DNA of 8,056 bases from Methanosarcinales archaeon (lineage in GTDB: Archaea > Halobacteriota > Methanosarcinia > Methanosarcinales > EX4572-44): assembly GCA_004212095.1 (NCBI GenBank), contig RXIJ01000084.1:1-8056 (forward strand), given 5' to 3'. Shown piece after piece: positions 1 to 5,772 of the stretch. The notes under the pieces are model-generated. The model was given only the letters and a program-made list of their open reading frames with translations. It had not been told where the DNA came from and ran no database searches. Each line of letters starts with the position of its first letter. Position 1 is the stretch's first letter. A program made the position numbers and the translations under genes.

Positions 1-30
1 TTTTTTACCAATAGTACATATAAATAGTGT

Positions 31-79
31 TAAAAATAAAAAATTATAAATATAAAACTTAAATTTAAGTTTTATATTT
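31..79 (-). terminator. Palindrome plus T-tract at the end of the MC1 gene
   Basis: Positions 48-79 form a perfect 32-bp palindrome (16-bp arms, centre between 63 and 64) that covers the TAA stop of the MC1 gene at 72-74. In the direction of MC1 transcription it is followed by a T-rich stretch (about 47-31). Archaeal termination mainly needs an oligo-T run in the non-template strand, so the T-tract is the likelier active part. The palindrome could add RNA stability or bind a protein. The symmetry is read directly; the terminator role is inferred. Confidence 0.5.
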
Positions 80-362
80 TCTCTATTATTTCAGTACCAA
101 TTTTTTTCACATAAGGCTTGTTTATCTTATCAGGCATCCAATCCGGTTTGCCCTCCGGAGCAGGCACCAATTCTTTCCATGCGTTGTATATATGAACTTT
201 CTTTGTGCCTCTCTCTCGAAGTTGAACTTCTACTGGTTCTTCTTTTGTGCCGCCAAACCTGTTTGCAGATTTGAGTGCCGCCTGACGCGGTTGCCTGCCT
301 GTAAACACACCACTCTCGGTGTCATCTTTTTCCCTTAATACAAATTTTCTTACATCACTCAT
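72..362 (-). CDS. Chromosomal protein MC1 (archaeal nucleoid protein)
   Basis: The product is a 96-residue basic protein that matches the methanogen chromosomal protein MC1 family along its whole length. The family binds DNA without sequence specificity as a monomer and bends it sharply, so its role is chromosome compaction. Hallmarks visible here are the N-terminal KFVLR strand, GVFTGRQPRQAALKSANR, the LRERGTKKVHIYNAWKE segment, and a tryptophan-containing arm (PDWMPDKINKPYVKK) that in known MC1 proteins contacts DNA. Length is normal for the family (about 90-100). The ATG at 360-362 is chosen because the family begins just before this segment and a TATA element lies about 50 bases upstream. 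It is a single-gene unit, reading away from the rest of the window, and it ends in a palindrome. MC1 is typical of Methanosarcinales relatives and haloarchaea, which is a main clue to the source organism. Confidence 0.95.
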   Translation of the reverse strand: MSDVRKFVLREKDDTESGVFTGRQPRQAALKSANRFGGTKEEPVEVQLRERGTKKVHIYNAWKELVPAPEGKPDWMPDKINKPYVKKIGTEIIEKI

Positions 363-409
363 TGATAATACCCCGACAATAATGCCTTGTTACTGTTTTC
401 TTTCATTAC

Positions 410-417
410 ATATAAAT
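410..417 (-). promoter_or_regulatory. TATA box for the MC1 gene
   Basis: On the minus strand this reads TTTATATG. Its centre is about 50 bases upstream of the MC1 start codon, which would put transcription start near 388 and give a leader of about 25 bases. The match is by eye only. Confidence 0.4.
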
Positions 418-575
418 GTTATTCTCCCTAAACGGGCTTGTAAAGTTGTTAGGTGTTGGCATTGTTTCGACCTGGTTGTGTATTCAGGTATAATGTCTGC
501 TGTTCTGTGTTTGAACGCATGAAAAAAATTAGAGTTCTGGTGTAACACCCAACAAGTTGACAGCCCCTCAATTAC
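418..575. other. Intergenic stretch without a recognisable gene
   Basis: I find no coding sequence that resembles a known family on either strand here. The only structure seen is an imperfect inverted pair of 12 bases (446-457 and 544-555, 11 of 12 matching) and a small GGTGT-a-ACACC dyad at 539-549. Very short reading frames are present but unsupported. Confidence 0.5.
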
Positions 576-626
576 GTGACCGTTTCAATTTGTGTTGGTG
601 AATTTTAATAATTTAATCGGTGTCTG
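576..626 (+). repeat. 51-bp dispersed direct repeat, left copy
   Basis: This matches 7938-7988 in the same orientation at 50 of 51 positions (T/G difference at 612 versus 7974), with weaker similarity continuing for about 20 bases. Sequence before both copies differs, so the left boundary is sharp at GTGACCG. At the right copy it lies immediately upstream of a start codon and contains a TATA-like TTTTAATAA. At this left copy, the position equivalent to that start reads CTA TTT TGG AAC and the frame stops after 13 codons, so the gene is lost. Best reading: the 5' end of a mobile element. Confidence 0.85.
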
Positions 627-757
627 AGTGTGATAAACTATTTTGGAACAAAGGAATATGTATCAAGAAGCCAGGTTGAAGTTCCGGGCTTATCAACAAT
701 TAAGGGACGTTTAGGAAGAAATAATGCGTTCTAATAGCAATATCTATTAGGTTTAGT

Positions 758-777
758 TGGAATCATGCCACAAAGCA
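758..777 (+). repeat. 20-bp direct repeat, left copy
   Basis: The sequence tggaatcatgccacaaagca is identical to 7543-7562 and in the same orientation. Flanks differ on both sides. The right copy sits just after an IS4-family transposase stop codon, so this may be an insertion sequence end. Confidence 0.8.
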
Positions 778-812
778 GTTTTGTATAGTGATCTGTTCTC
801 GTGGTGTCGATA

Positions 813-820
813 GTTTAATT
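813..820 (+). promoter_or_regulatory. Candidate TATA element for the tRNA-Gln gene
   Basis: GTTTAATT lies about 29-36 bases upstream of the mature tRNA 5' end, the spacing expected for an archaeal TATA box. It is the best candidate in an A/T-rich stretch but not unique. Confidence 0.3.
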
Positions 821-848
821 AGTAGGAAGATATGATAATGTCTGTTGA

Positions 849-921
849 AGCCCGGTAGTGTAGGGGTCAATCATGCGAGGCCCTGGACCTTGCGACACAG
901 GTTCGAATCCTGTCCGGGCTA
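849..921 (+). tRNA. tRNA-Gln, anticodon CTG
   Basis: The sequence folds into a complete cloverleaf. The acceptor stem is 849-855 with 914-920 (7 of 7 pairs) and A921 is the discriminator. T8 and A9 are present. The D arm starts at GTG (858-860), pairing with CAT (872-874). The anticodon stem is 876-880 with 888-892 (one G-U pair) around loop 881-887 (CCCTGGA), with anticodon CTG at 883-885. A 4-base variable loop follows, then a 5-pair T stem (897-901 with 909-913) and canonical TTCGAAT loop. The A-U first pair and overall layout match archaeal tRNA-Gln. CCA is not encoded, as is common in archaea. Odd point: the base at position 33, almost always T, is C (882). leuC starts 29 bases after it on the same strand. 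Confidence 0.93.
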
Positions 922-950
922 TACAAATCAAATTCTTCGGGTTTTAAACC

Positions 951-2207
951 ATGCCAACTATGAGTGAGAAGATACTATCCAGAGCAGCAGGTGGAAAAGT
1001 ATCTGCTGATGATTTTATTGAGGCAGGAGTTGATTTTGCCATGGCACACGATGGAACCAGCGTGCTTGCTGTAAGGGCATTAAGAGAAATGAATGTTTCA
1101 AAGGTTTTTGACCCGGAGAAAATTATCATCCCTTTTGATCATCTCGCTCCTGCCAATAATGAGACCGCAGCAAACCTTCAGCATGATATTAGAAGCTGGA
1201 TTAAAGAGCAGGGTATTGTGAACTATTATGATGTTGGTGAAGGAGTATGTCATCAGGTTCTACCGGAACGCGGGTTTGCACTTCCAGGGAAACTTATTAT
1301 TGGAGCGGATTCTCACACCTGTACTTACGGTGCATTCGGTGCGTTTGCAACAGGTGTTGGTGCAACTGATATGGCAGAGATCTTTGCGACTGGCAGAATA
1401 TGGCTCAGGGTTCCCAAAACAATTAAAGTCGTGATCAATGGCAAACTGCCAGCAGGAACATCGGCTAAGGATATGGCACTCATGGTAGTTGGAAGAATAG
1501 GATCGGACGGTGCGACCTATCAGGCAATCGAATACTATGGTGAAGCAATAGAACACCTCAACATGGATGGCAGAATGACGCTCTGCAATATGGCTATTGA
1601 GATGGGAGCAAAAAACAGCATCACAACTACTGATAAGAAAACCTTTGAATTCATAAAAAAGTGTGCAGTGGAAAACTACACCCCGGTACATGCTGACCAA
1701 AATGCTGATTACACTGTCGAATATAACATGGATGTTTCAGATCTTGAGCCACTGGTTGCATGTCCTCACCAAGTAGATAATGTCTGCCAAGTGAGTGAGG
1801 TGGTTGGCACACCTGTTGATCAGGTGTTCATCGGAACATGCACGAACGGCCGGTTAGAAGACCTTGAAGCAGCAGCAAAAATCACTAAAAACAATAAATT
1901 TTGTGTTCGCACCATTGTGATACCAGCTTCAAGACAGATACTTCTTGATGCTATGAAGGAGGGATATATCCAGGCACTCGTAAGAGCTGGAGCAATGATT
2001 GCACCACCAGGGTGCGGGCCATGTCTTGGCGCCCATCTAGGTGTGATAGGAAATGGGGAAGTATGCCTCTCAACAGCCAATCGCAACTTCAAAGGACGCA
2101 TGGGAAAAGGCGGACTGATCTACCTCGCATCACCGGAAACTGCTGCAGCAAGTGCAATAAAAGGAGAGATTGCAGACCCGCGCGAAGTAAGATTGAAATC
2201 TTGCTGA
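951..2207 (+). CDS. leuC: 3-isopropylmalate dehydratase / homoaconitase large subunit
   Basis: The product is a 418-residue large subunit of the aconitase superfamily. Such enzymes move a hydroxyl group by dehydration and rehydration, acting in leucine synthesis (isopropylmalate) or, in methanogens, on homocitrate homologues for the 2-oxosuberate part of coenzyme B. Visible signatures: HDGTSVLAV (33-41), PFDHLAPANNETAA (61-74), GADSHTCTYGAFGAFATGVGATD (118-140 region), and three 4Fe-4S cysteines, C297 in GTCTNG and C355/C358 in PGCGPCLG. Length is normal for the methanogen type. Large subunits do not settle IPM versus homocitrate specificity, which is set mostly by a loop in the small subunit; no small-subunit gene is in the window. 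The start may be ATG 951 or, three codons on, ATG 960, which fits the family N-terminus (MSEKIL) better; neither has a clear ribosome site. A TATA-like CTATACAAA at 919-927 would give an almost leaderless transcript. It ends in TGA, 16 bases before the methyltransferase. Confidence 0.93.
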   Translation: MPTMSEKILSRAAGGKVSADDFIEAGVDFAMAHDGTSVLAVRALREMNVSKVFDPEKIIIPFDHLAPANNETAANLQHDIRSWIKEQGIVNYYDVGEGVCHQVLPERGFALPGKLIIGADSHTCTYGAFGAFATGVGATDMAEIFATGRIWLRVPKTIKVVINGKLPAGTSAKDMALMVVGRIGSDGATYQAIEYYGEAIEHLNMDGRMTLCNMAIEMGAKNSITTTDKKTFEFIKKCAVENYTPVHADQNADYTVEYNMDVSDLEPLVACPHQVDNVCQVSEVVGTPVDQVFIGTCTNGRLEDLEAAAKITKNNKFCVRTIVIPASRQILLDAMKEGYIQALVRAGAMIAPPGCGPCLGAHLGVIGNGEVCLSTANRNFKGRMGKGGLIYLASPETAAASAIKGEIADPREVRLKSC

Positions 2208-2223
2208 TTTTTGGAGATAGAGA

Positions 2224-2853
2224 ATGGCAAAAACTACGCCTTTTGACGAACACGTGTCAAGATACGAAGATTGGTTTGAGAAAAACAAATTTGCTTTTGA
2301 ATCTGAGTTTCTAGCAATAATGGGGCAACTGCCAAAAAGTAACAATGGCATTGAGATTGGTGTGGGAAGTGGTAGATTTGCAATACCATTGGGCATTAAA
2401 GTTGGGGTTGATCCATCAACAAAGATGGGTGAGACTGCCAAAAAAAAAGGCATCGAGGTCATCGACGCTGTAGCTGAAAATCTTCCTTTTTATGATTCGA
2501 AGTTTGACTTTGCATTAATGGTAACTACTATCTGCTTTGTAGACGACATAGAAGCAGCTTTTGAGGAAGCATATCGAGTGCTAAAACCCGGTGGGTTTTT
2601 GATCATTGGATTTGTTGATAGAAAAAGCCCTGTTGGGATATTATATCAGCAACATAAAAAAGAGAGTGTGTTTTACAGGATAGCTACTTTTTATACAGTA
2701 GATGAAGTTGTCTTTAACCTGAAAAAGGCAGGTTTCAAGAGTTTCAATTTTACTCAAACAATTTTCCATAATCTGGCTGAGATAAAAGATATTGAGCAAG
2801 TGAAGGAAGGCTACGGCGAAGGGTCATTTGTTGTGATCAGGGCAGCAAAATGA
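2224..2853 (+). CDS. Class I SAM-dependent methyltransferase
   Basis: The 209-residue product has a Rossmann-type methyltransferase fold of the Methyltransf_11/UbiE-like kind. Motif I is IEIGVGSGRFAIPLG, with the acidic end of strand 2 at GVDPS. The acidic post-motif region AENLPFYDSKFDFALMV and the motif VLKPGGFLIIGFVDR follow, with ordinary spacing. The substrate cannot be read from sequence; relatives act on small molecules such as quinones, other lipids and metals. A ribosome binding site GGAG (2213-2216) stands 7 bases before the ATG. The gene starts 16 bases after leuC on the same strand, so co-transcription is likely. A shared pathway with leuC is not implied. It converges on the asparagine-synthetase-like gene with a 57-base gap. 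Confidence 0.85.
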   Translation: MAKTTPFDEHVSRYEDWFEKNKFAFESEFLAIMGQLPKSNNGIEIGVGSGRFAIPLGIKVGVDPSTKMGETAKKKGIEVIDAVAENLPFYDSKFDFALMVTTICFVDDIEAAFEEAYRVLKPGGFLIIGFVDRKSPVGILYQQHKKESVFYRIATFYTVDEVVFNLKKAGFKSFNFTQTIFHNLAEIKDIEQVKEGYGEGSFVVIRAAK

Positions 2854-2886
2854 GTAACGAGGAAAGGCACTGATCAAAGTTTGGGG

Positions 2887-2900
2887 AAAAACGTGAAAAA
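2887..2900 (-). terminator. T-rich stop region after the asparagine-synthetase-like gene
   Basis: On the minus strand, downstream of the stop at 2911, two runs of five T lie close together (TTTTTCACGTTTTT). Oligo-T tracts serve as terminators in archaea. No matching T run exists on the plus strand for the converging methyltransferase gene. Confidence 0.35.
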
Positions 2901-2910
2901 TGAACATCTT

Positions 2911-3765
2911 CTAAATAGTTGCAACTCCTGATTCGAGACTGTTTAGATATTGTTGAACCTCTCCTTTTTTATATCCATTCTTTCTTGCAATTCTAACCAG
3001 TGCCTTGTAAACACCGCTGCTGTATTGTGCTGCTTTTTTATGAGCCCACACAAGCTCTTCCGGTAGTCCAAGTGATTGTGCAGTCTTTCTGAGGATATAT
3101 TTTCGAATGTTGTTTTTTATCTTTAATTCAACTGGTATTTTGCAAACAAAGTCTGTAAACTTGCAATCAAGAAAAGGCAGTCTAAGTTCAACTCTATTTG
3201 CCATTGAAGATTTGTAGTCTCTATCGAGACTTACATGCGCCATTTGATGAAAGTCCTTCATCAAGTTTCTTCCAAGCTCTGCACTATCCATTGATTCGTA
3301 GCGTTTATATCCGGCAAAAAGCTCATCAGCACCCTGGCCACTGCACACCACCTCGTAGCCTTTATAATGGGCTTCCCTTGCTGCAATATATAACGGAAAG
3401 GCGATACTCACATCAAAGAAATCGGTAGACCCAATAACTGATAGCAGTTCTGGCAGCGTCCGTTCAATCTCACTTTCACTGAGATGATATATGTGCAGTT
3501 GTTCGCTCATCCGGAGTGCTGCTGCTGCATTTGGGGCTGCTGCTCTGTCATGTGAAGAGTTTAGGCTTGTAGTGAAGAGTTCGACAGTACACACTTTATC
3601 AAGCAGATAAGCAATGAGGCTGCTGTCAACACCCCCGGAGAATGCAATTGCAGTTTTTGGAAAGCTCAGCTTCTTTACACTTTGAACAAGAAGTTTTGAC
3701 AGTATTTCAATCGTTTCTTCTTCAGTTAGATTATTCCTTTCTGGAACTCTGGCGATACGGCACAT
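2911..3765 (-). CDS. Asparagine synthetase-like PP-loop protein lacking the glutaminase domain
   Basis: The 284-residue product is the synthetase half of the AsnB/asparagine synthase family, which adenylates a carboxylate using ATP before amide transfer. Seen motifs: PP-loop SGGVDSS (43-49), SGQGADELFAGY (142-153), the KSSMANRVELRLPFLD block (185-200), and the KKAAQYSSGV loop (243-252). The usual N-terminal class II glutamine amidotransferase domain of about 200 residues is absent, so ammonia or a separate partner must supply nitrogen, or the substrate is different. The first residues, MCRIARV, look like the MCGIAGV start of the missing domain. The ATG at 3763-3765 is the only good start before the PP-loop. 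It follows scpB on the same strand with a 37-base gap that carries its own TATA candidate. Short archaeal relatives are known as asparagine synthase-related proteins of undefined role. Confidence 0.85.
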   Translation of the reverse strand: MCRIARVPERNNLTEEETIEILSKLLVQSVKKLSFPKTAIAFSGGVDSSLIAYLLDKVCTVELFTTSLNSSHDRAAAPNAAAALRMSEQLHIYHLSESEIERTLPELLSVIGSTDFFDVSIAFPLYIAAREAHYKGYEVVCSGQGADELFAGYKRYESMDSAELGRNLMKDFHQMAHVSLDRDYKSSMANRVELRLPFLDCKFTDFVCKIPVELKIKNNIRKYILRKTAQSLGLPEELVWAHKKAAQYSSGVYKALVRIARKNGYKKGEVQQYLNSLESGVATI

Positions 3766-3790
3766 ATTTTGTGATCTATGATCTGTAAGA

Positions 3791-3798
3791 TATTATAA
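3791..3798 (-). promoter_or_regulatory. TATA box for the asparagine-synthetase-like gene
   Basis: TTATAATA on the minus strand lies between the scpB stop and the next gene, about 30 bases before the ATG at 3765. This predicts a transcript with almost no leader, consistent with the lack of a Shine-Dalgarno sequence there. The gene may therefore be expressed apart from scpAB. Confidence 0.4.
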
Positions 3799-3802
3799 TT
3801 GT

Positions 3803-4906
3803 TTACCCCGAGCTTTCTTCGATTTGTTTTATCTGGTCGATGATGCTTCGATATCTCTCATTGATTCTCCCGACTACATCGATGTTTTTCTGATGCGTTG
3901 GTATCTGTATTAAAGCGCCAGTTGTAGCATTAATTTCATCTGTTGTGATACTGTAGTCCGGGGCTAATTTTTTGCCTTTTGCCGAGATTGGGAGACGAAG
4001 CTCTTTTGCAATCTCCACCGCCATATTCGTAGAGGGTGAAACAGCAGTCGTGAGACTTATTGTCTTATCAATGTATTGTTCCTTCATCTCAGCTATCTCA
4101 GCTATTTTTTCATTGATTGTTTTTTCTTTCGCAAAATTTTTTAGTTTTTTCATTGATTCGATTAAATCTTTGAATGTTGAAGCGCTGACCTCTATTATCT
4201 CACCTGTAAAATATTCTCTCAAACGATCAGCATATCCCCTGCTGATTACTACTACCGTTGCATCAATCAGTTCTGTCACACTCTCCGGACTGGTGTAGAG
4301 TTTGTCTGAAACCTGAAATTGTTTAATACCACAGTACGTAAGGAGACTTTCGTACATGGGGGTTGTTATGATGGATGGTTTTTTGTGAAGCCACCGATCC
4401 AGTCCAACATTTTGTTCCTTTGCAAGCTCGATAATTTTCTGTTTAATTTCTTGTTGGTTATTGATTTTAAGGTTAAAGTAATCTGCAAAAGCTTCACCCG
4501 TGGTTAATATAAATGTTCTGCCATGACGCTCTGGTGTGATGAGATTTTTTTGTTTTAGTTCAGATAAATGGTCATAAATAGCGTTTCCCCTGATTTGTAC
4601 AAGTTTTGATTGTGTTACAGGCTGATGGTAGGCGATCATGGCGAGTGTTCTTAATGCCGGCGATGATATCTCCTTTGGCGATACGGTTTTAACATGATTT
4701 GAATATTCTGGTTTTAGCTGCATTACATATTTTTTGTCAAGCTCCACTATTTCGAGAGCTGTGTCGCGCTGTTGATACTCAAAGATGAGATTTTCTACTG
4801 CCTTTCTGGCTCTTCTAAGACTACCTACAATTTTTTTAAGTGTAGCATCGCTAACAGGTTTTCCGGCCACGAAAAGCGCGGCTTCAACTATATTCTCATC
4901 CTGCAT
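3803..4906 (-). CDS. scpB: Segregation and condensation protein B (ScpB) with long C-terminal extension
   Basis: The 367-residue product belongs to the ScpB kleisin-partner family, which acts with ScpA and SMC in chromosome condensation and segregation. Residues 1-75 form the first winged-helix unit (NIVEAALFVAGKPVS at 5-19). Residues 80-147 hold the second, with the family signature LRTLAMIAYHQPVTQSKLVQIRG (85-107) and GRTFILTTGEAFADYFNL (129-146). Bacterial ScpB usually ends soon after this, near 180-200 residues. Here about 190 more residues follow, with VVVISRGYADRLREYF (218-233), a charged helical stretch (250-285), and a C-terminal segment ending in a likely helix. I do not recognise that part. 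Start chosen: ATG at 4904-4906 with AGGTG about 8 bases upstream. The reading frame opens further, to 4972, but that segment (MRGWLNPSHDIFCTTK) is unlike the family and lies over a leader frame in another register. Confidence 0.88.
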   Translation of the reverse strand: MQDENIVEAALFVAGKPVSDATLKKIVGSLRRARKAVENLIFEYQQRDTALEIVELDKKYVMQLKPEYSNHVKTVSPKEISSPALRTLAMIAYHQPVTQSKLVQIRGNAIYDHLSELKQKNLITPERHGRTFILTTGEAFADYFNLKINNQQEIKQKIIELAKEQNVGLDRWLHKKPSIITTPMYESLLTYCGIKQFQVSDKLYTSPESVTELIDATVVVISRGYADRLREYFTGEIIEVSASTFKDLIESMKKLKNFAKEKTINEKIAEIAEMKEQYIDKTISLTTAVSPSTNMAVEIAKELRLPISAKGKKLAPDYSITTDEINATTGALIQIPTHQKNIDVVGRINERYRSIIDQIKQIEESSG

Positions 4907-4910
4907 TTCA

Positions 4911-4979
4911 TTACACCTGCACAACTTCGTTGTGCAGAAAATATCGTGTGATGGATTCAACCAACCTCTCATCCTGCAT
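4911..4979 (-). CDS. Possible 22-residue leader peptide upstream of scpB
   Basis: An ATG-to-TAA frame of 22 codons begins MQDERLVESITRYF and ends VVQV. It has the same ribosome-site context (GGTGTAACGAAATG) as scpB (GGTGTAATGAAATG). Its stop codon is 4 bases before the scpB ATG, and the last codons run through a 9-bp hairpin next to the scpB ribosome site. The spacing suits translational coupling: ribosomes reading the leader would melt the hairpin and could restart at scpB. Whether it is translated cannot be known from sequence; it may be only a leftover of the duplication. Confidence 0.4.
   Translation of the reverse strand: MQDERLVESITRYFLHNEVVQV
4917..4937 (-). promoter_or_regulatory. 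Hairpin abutting the scpB ribosome binding site
   Basis: A perfect inverted repeat has 9-bp arms (4917-4925 and 4929-4937) and a 3-base loop, GAA on the mRNA strand. The 3' arm CAG is directly followed by GTGTAATGAAATG, so the AGGTG that serves scpB is partly inside the stem. The structure is certain; the regulatory role is inferred. Confidence 0.55.
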
Positions 4980-5020
4980 TTCGTTACACCCTGTACCTGT
5001 TTATCTATACCCTGTACCTG
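4979..5020 (-). repeat. Tandem 21-bp imperfect repeat upstream of the scpB leader
   Basis: On the minus strand CAGGTACAGGGT occurs twice with a 21-base period (5020-5009 and 4999-4988). Each is followed by a similar A-rich tail; the second runs into GGTGTAACGAA and the leader ATG. Together with CAGGTGTAATG before scpB, the CAGGT word occurs three times in about 110 bases. Confidence 0.7.
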
Positions 5021-5051
5021 ATTGTTTTCTGTAAACGTAGTTTAAAGTTCT

Positions 5052-5726
5052 TTACACCTTTGCATACTTATAAATCCAAAGTTCTCCAAATAGTTCTGGC
5101 TGCTCAAGCCATATTTTTCTCTCTCCTGCAAGAAATAACAATGCAATAAAAGTCATTATTTTATCATCATCACTTTGTAATAAAAGCTCGTTGAAATTGA
5201 CATTGCTCCCGTTCTTGAACAGTTCGTCCAGTTTTTTATAGATCTGGGCTACTTTTTTTTCAATACTTTCTTCATGAGCTATACCGATTACTTCATCGGT
5301 ATCTATTTTTTTTATATTTATTTTTTTGTCAGGTACACGCCCCTGTCTACGTCTCTCCACCACCTCAGCTTTTTTAAGTTCTGCTATCAGTTCATCCAGT
5401 GTGGCAGACCTTATTGATTTATGTCGCATTGGAGGTGTTGGAACTGGGAAATTCGCTGCATCAGCGAACTCTGCCCCATCGAAGAAATCATCATCTTCAT
5501 CTTCTGGCAGGTCTGGCTCAATTAAGGTGTCTGATTTCATTTTCAAAAGCACTGAAGCATAAAAAAGTGTTCTGCCAGATATTCTAAGATCCAGCAGTTC
5601 AAGCTGTTCAATTCTTTTTAAAAATCGATCAGTGACTTCTACGATATCAATATGCCATGGATCTATTTCATCATTTTTTGCCATGTTAAAAAGAATTTCA
5701 GTAGGATCCTGTTGCACATCTAACAT
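5052..5726 (-). CDS. scpA: Segregation and condensation protein A (ScpA kleisin)
   Basis: From the ATG at 5726 the product has 224 residues. ScpA is the kleisin that bridges the two SMC heads of the condensin-like ring and recruits ScpB. The N-terminal helices carry the family pattern DPTEILFNMAKNDEIDPWHIDIVEVTDRFL, the part that binds the SMC neck. RTLFYASVLLKMKSDTLI follows, then an acidic linker (DLPEDEDDDFFDGAEFADA) and a C-terminal winged helix (MTFIALLFLAGERKIWLEQPELFGELWI) that binds the other SMC head. The frame is open to 5768, but a TATA box at 5773-5781 would start transcription near 5751, inside that extension, so MLDVQQDPTE is preferred; TTTAGGA lies about 11 bases before it. Stop to the scpB start is 145 bases, containing the leader frame. 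smc is not linked here. Confidence 0.88.
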   Translation of the reverse strand: MLDVQQDPTEILFNMAKNDEIDPWHIDIVEVTDRFLKRIEQLELLDLRISGRTLFYASVLLKMKSDTLIEPDLPEDEDDDFFDGAEFADAANFPVPTPPMRHKSIRSATLDELIAELKKAEVVERRRQGRVPDKKINIKKIDTDEVIGIAHEESIEKKVAQIYKKLDELFKNGSNVNFNELLLQSDDDKIMTFIALLFLAGERKIWLEQPELFGELWIYKYAKV

Positions 5727-5772
5727 AAAATTATGAATTCCTAAATATGTTATACATTGTTTTATCATTTCA

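Larger units (their letters stand above)
576..777 (+). mobile_element. Possible internally deleted insertion element remnant
   Basis: This interval begins with the 51-bp repeat, which elsewhere in the window precedes the start of a gene (8000). It ends with a 20-bp sequence that elsewhere lies 11 bases beyond the stop codon of an IS4-family transposase fragment (7543-7562). The two end sequences together suggest a short, non-coding derivative of the same element. The middle (about 650-757) shows only frames of about 20 codons or fewer and no protein resemblance. No convincing terminal inverted repeat or target duplication was found, so this is an inference from shared ends. Confidence 0.35.
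4880..4990 (-). repeat. Duplicated scpB start region
   Basis: Positions 4953-4990 and 4880-4917 match at 32 of 38 bases, offset by 73 bases. Each copy holds GGTGTAA, an ATG and the following codons MQDE-(R/N)-(L/I)-VE. The downstream copy is the real scpB start; the upstream copy begins a 22-codon frame in a different register. This reads as a partial tandem duplication that has since diverged. Confidence 0.8.

Noticed and set aside
319..522. Plus-strand open frame of 67 codons across the MC1 promoter.
   Set aside because: It overlaps the real MC1 gene in antisense, has no family resemblance, and is unsupported by a ribosome site.
446..555. Imperfect inverted pair (446-457 and 544-555) sharing 11 bases with the inner part of the IS630 terminal repeat.
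   Set aside because: The arms face the wrong way for an IS630-type element and lack TAGTCA ends and TA flanks, so chance similarity is more likely.
576..626. The 51-bp repeat contains GTTTCAAT, reminiscent of archaeal CRISPR repeats.
   Set aside because: Only two copies exist 7.4 kb apart, with no spacer periodicity; the unit is too long and is followed by a coding start.
658..714. An 18-codon ATG frame preceded by AAGGA in the left remnant.
   Set aside because: Too short, out of register with the coding start beside the right repeat copy, and inside a decayed element.
1260..1700. Minus-strand frame of 146 codons inside leuC.
   Set aside because: It is an antisense shadow of a strongly conserved coding sequence; cysteine/serine-rich translation without protein character.
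951..2853. leuC and the methyltransferase as a dedicated coenzyme B or leucine pathway operon.
   Set aside because: They are probably co-transcribed, but the methyltransferase has no sequence feature that ties it to either pathway.
3972..4298. Plus-strand frame of 108 codons with hydrophobic stretches inside scpB.
   Set aside because: Antisense shadow of the ScpB extension; the hydrophobicity comes from the complement of lysine-rich codons.
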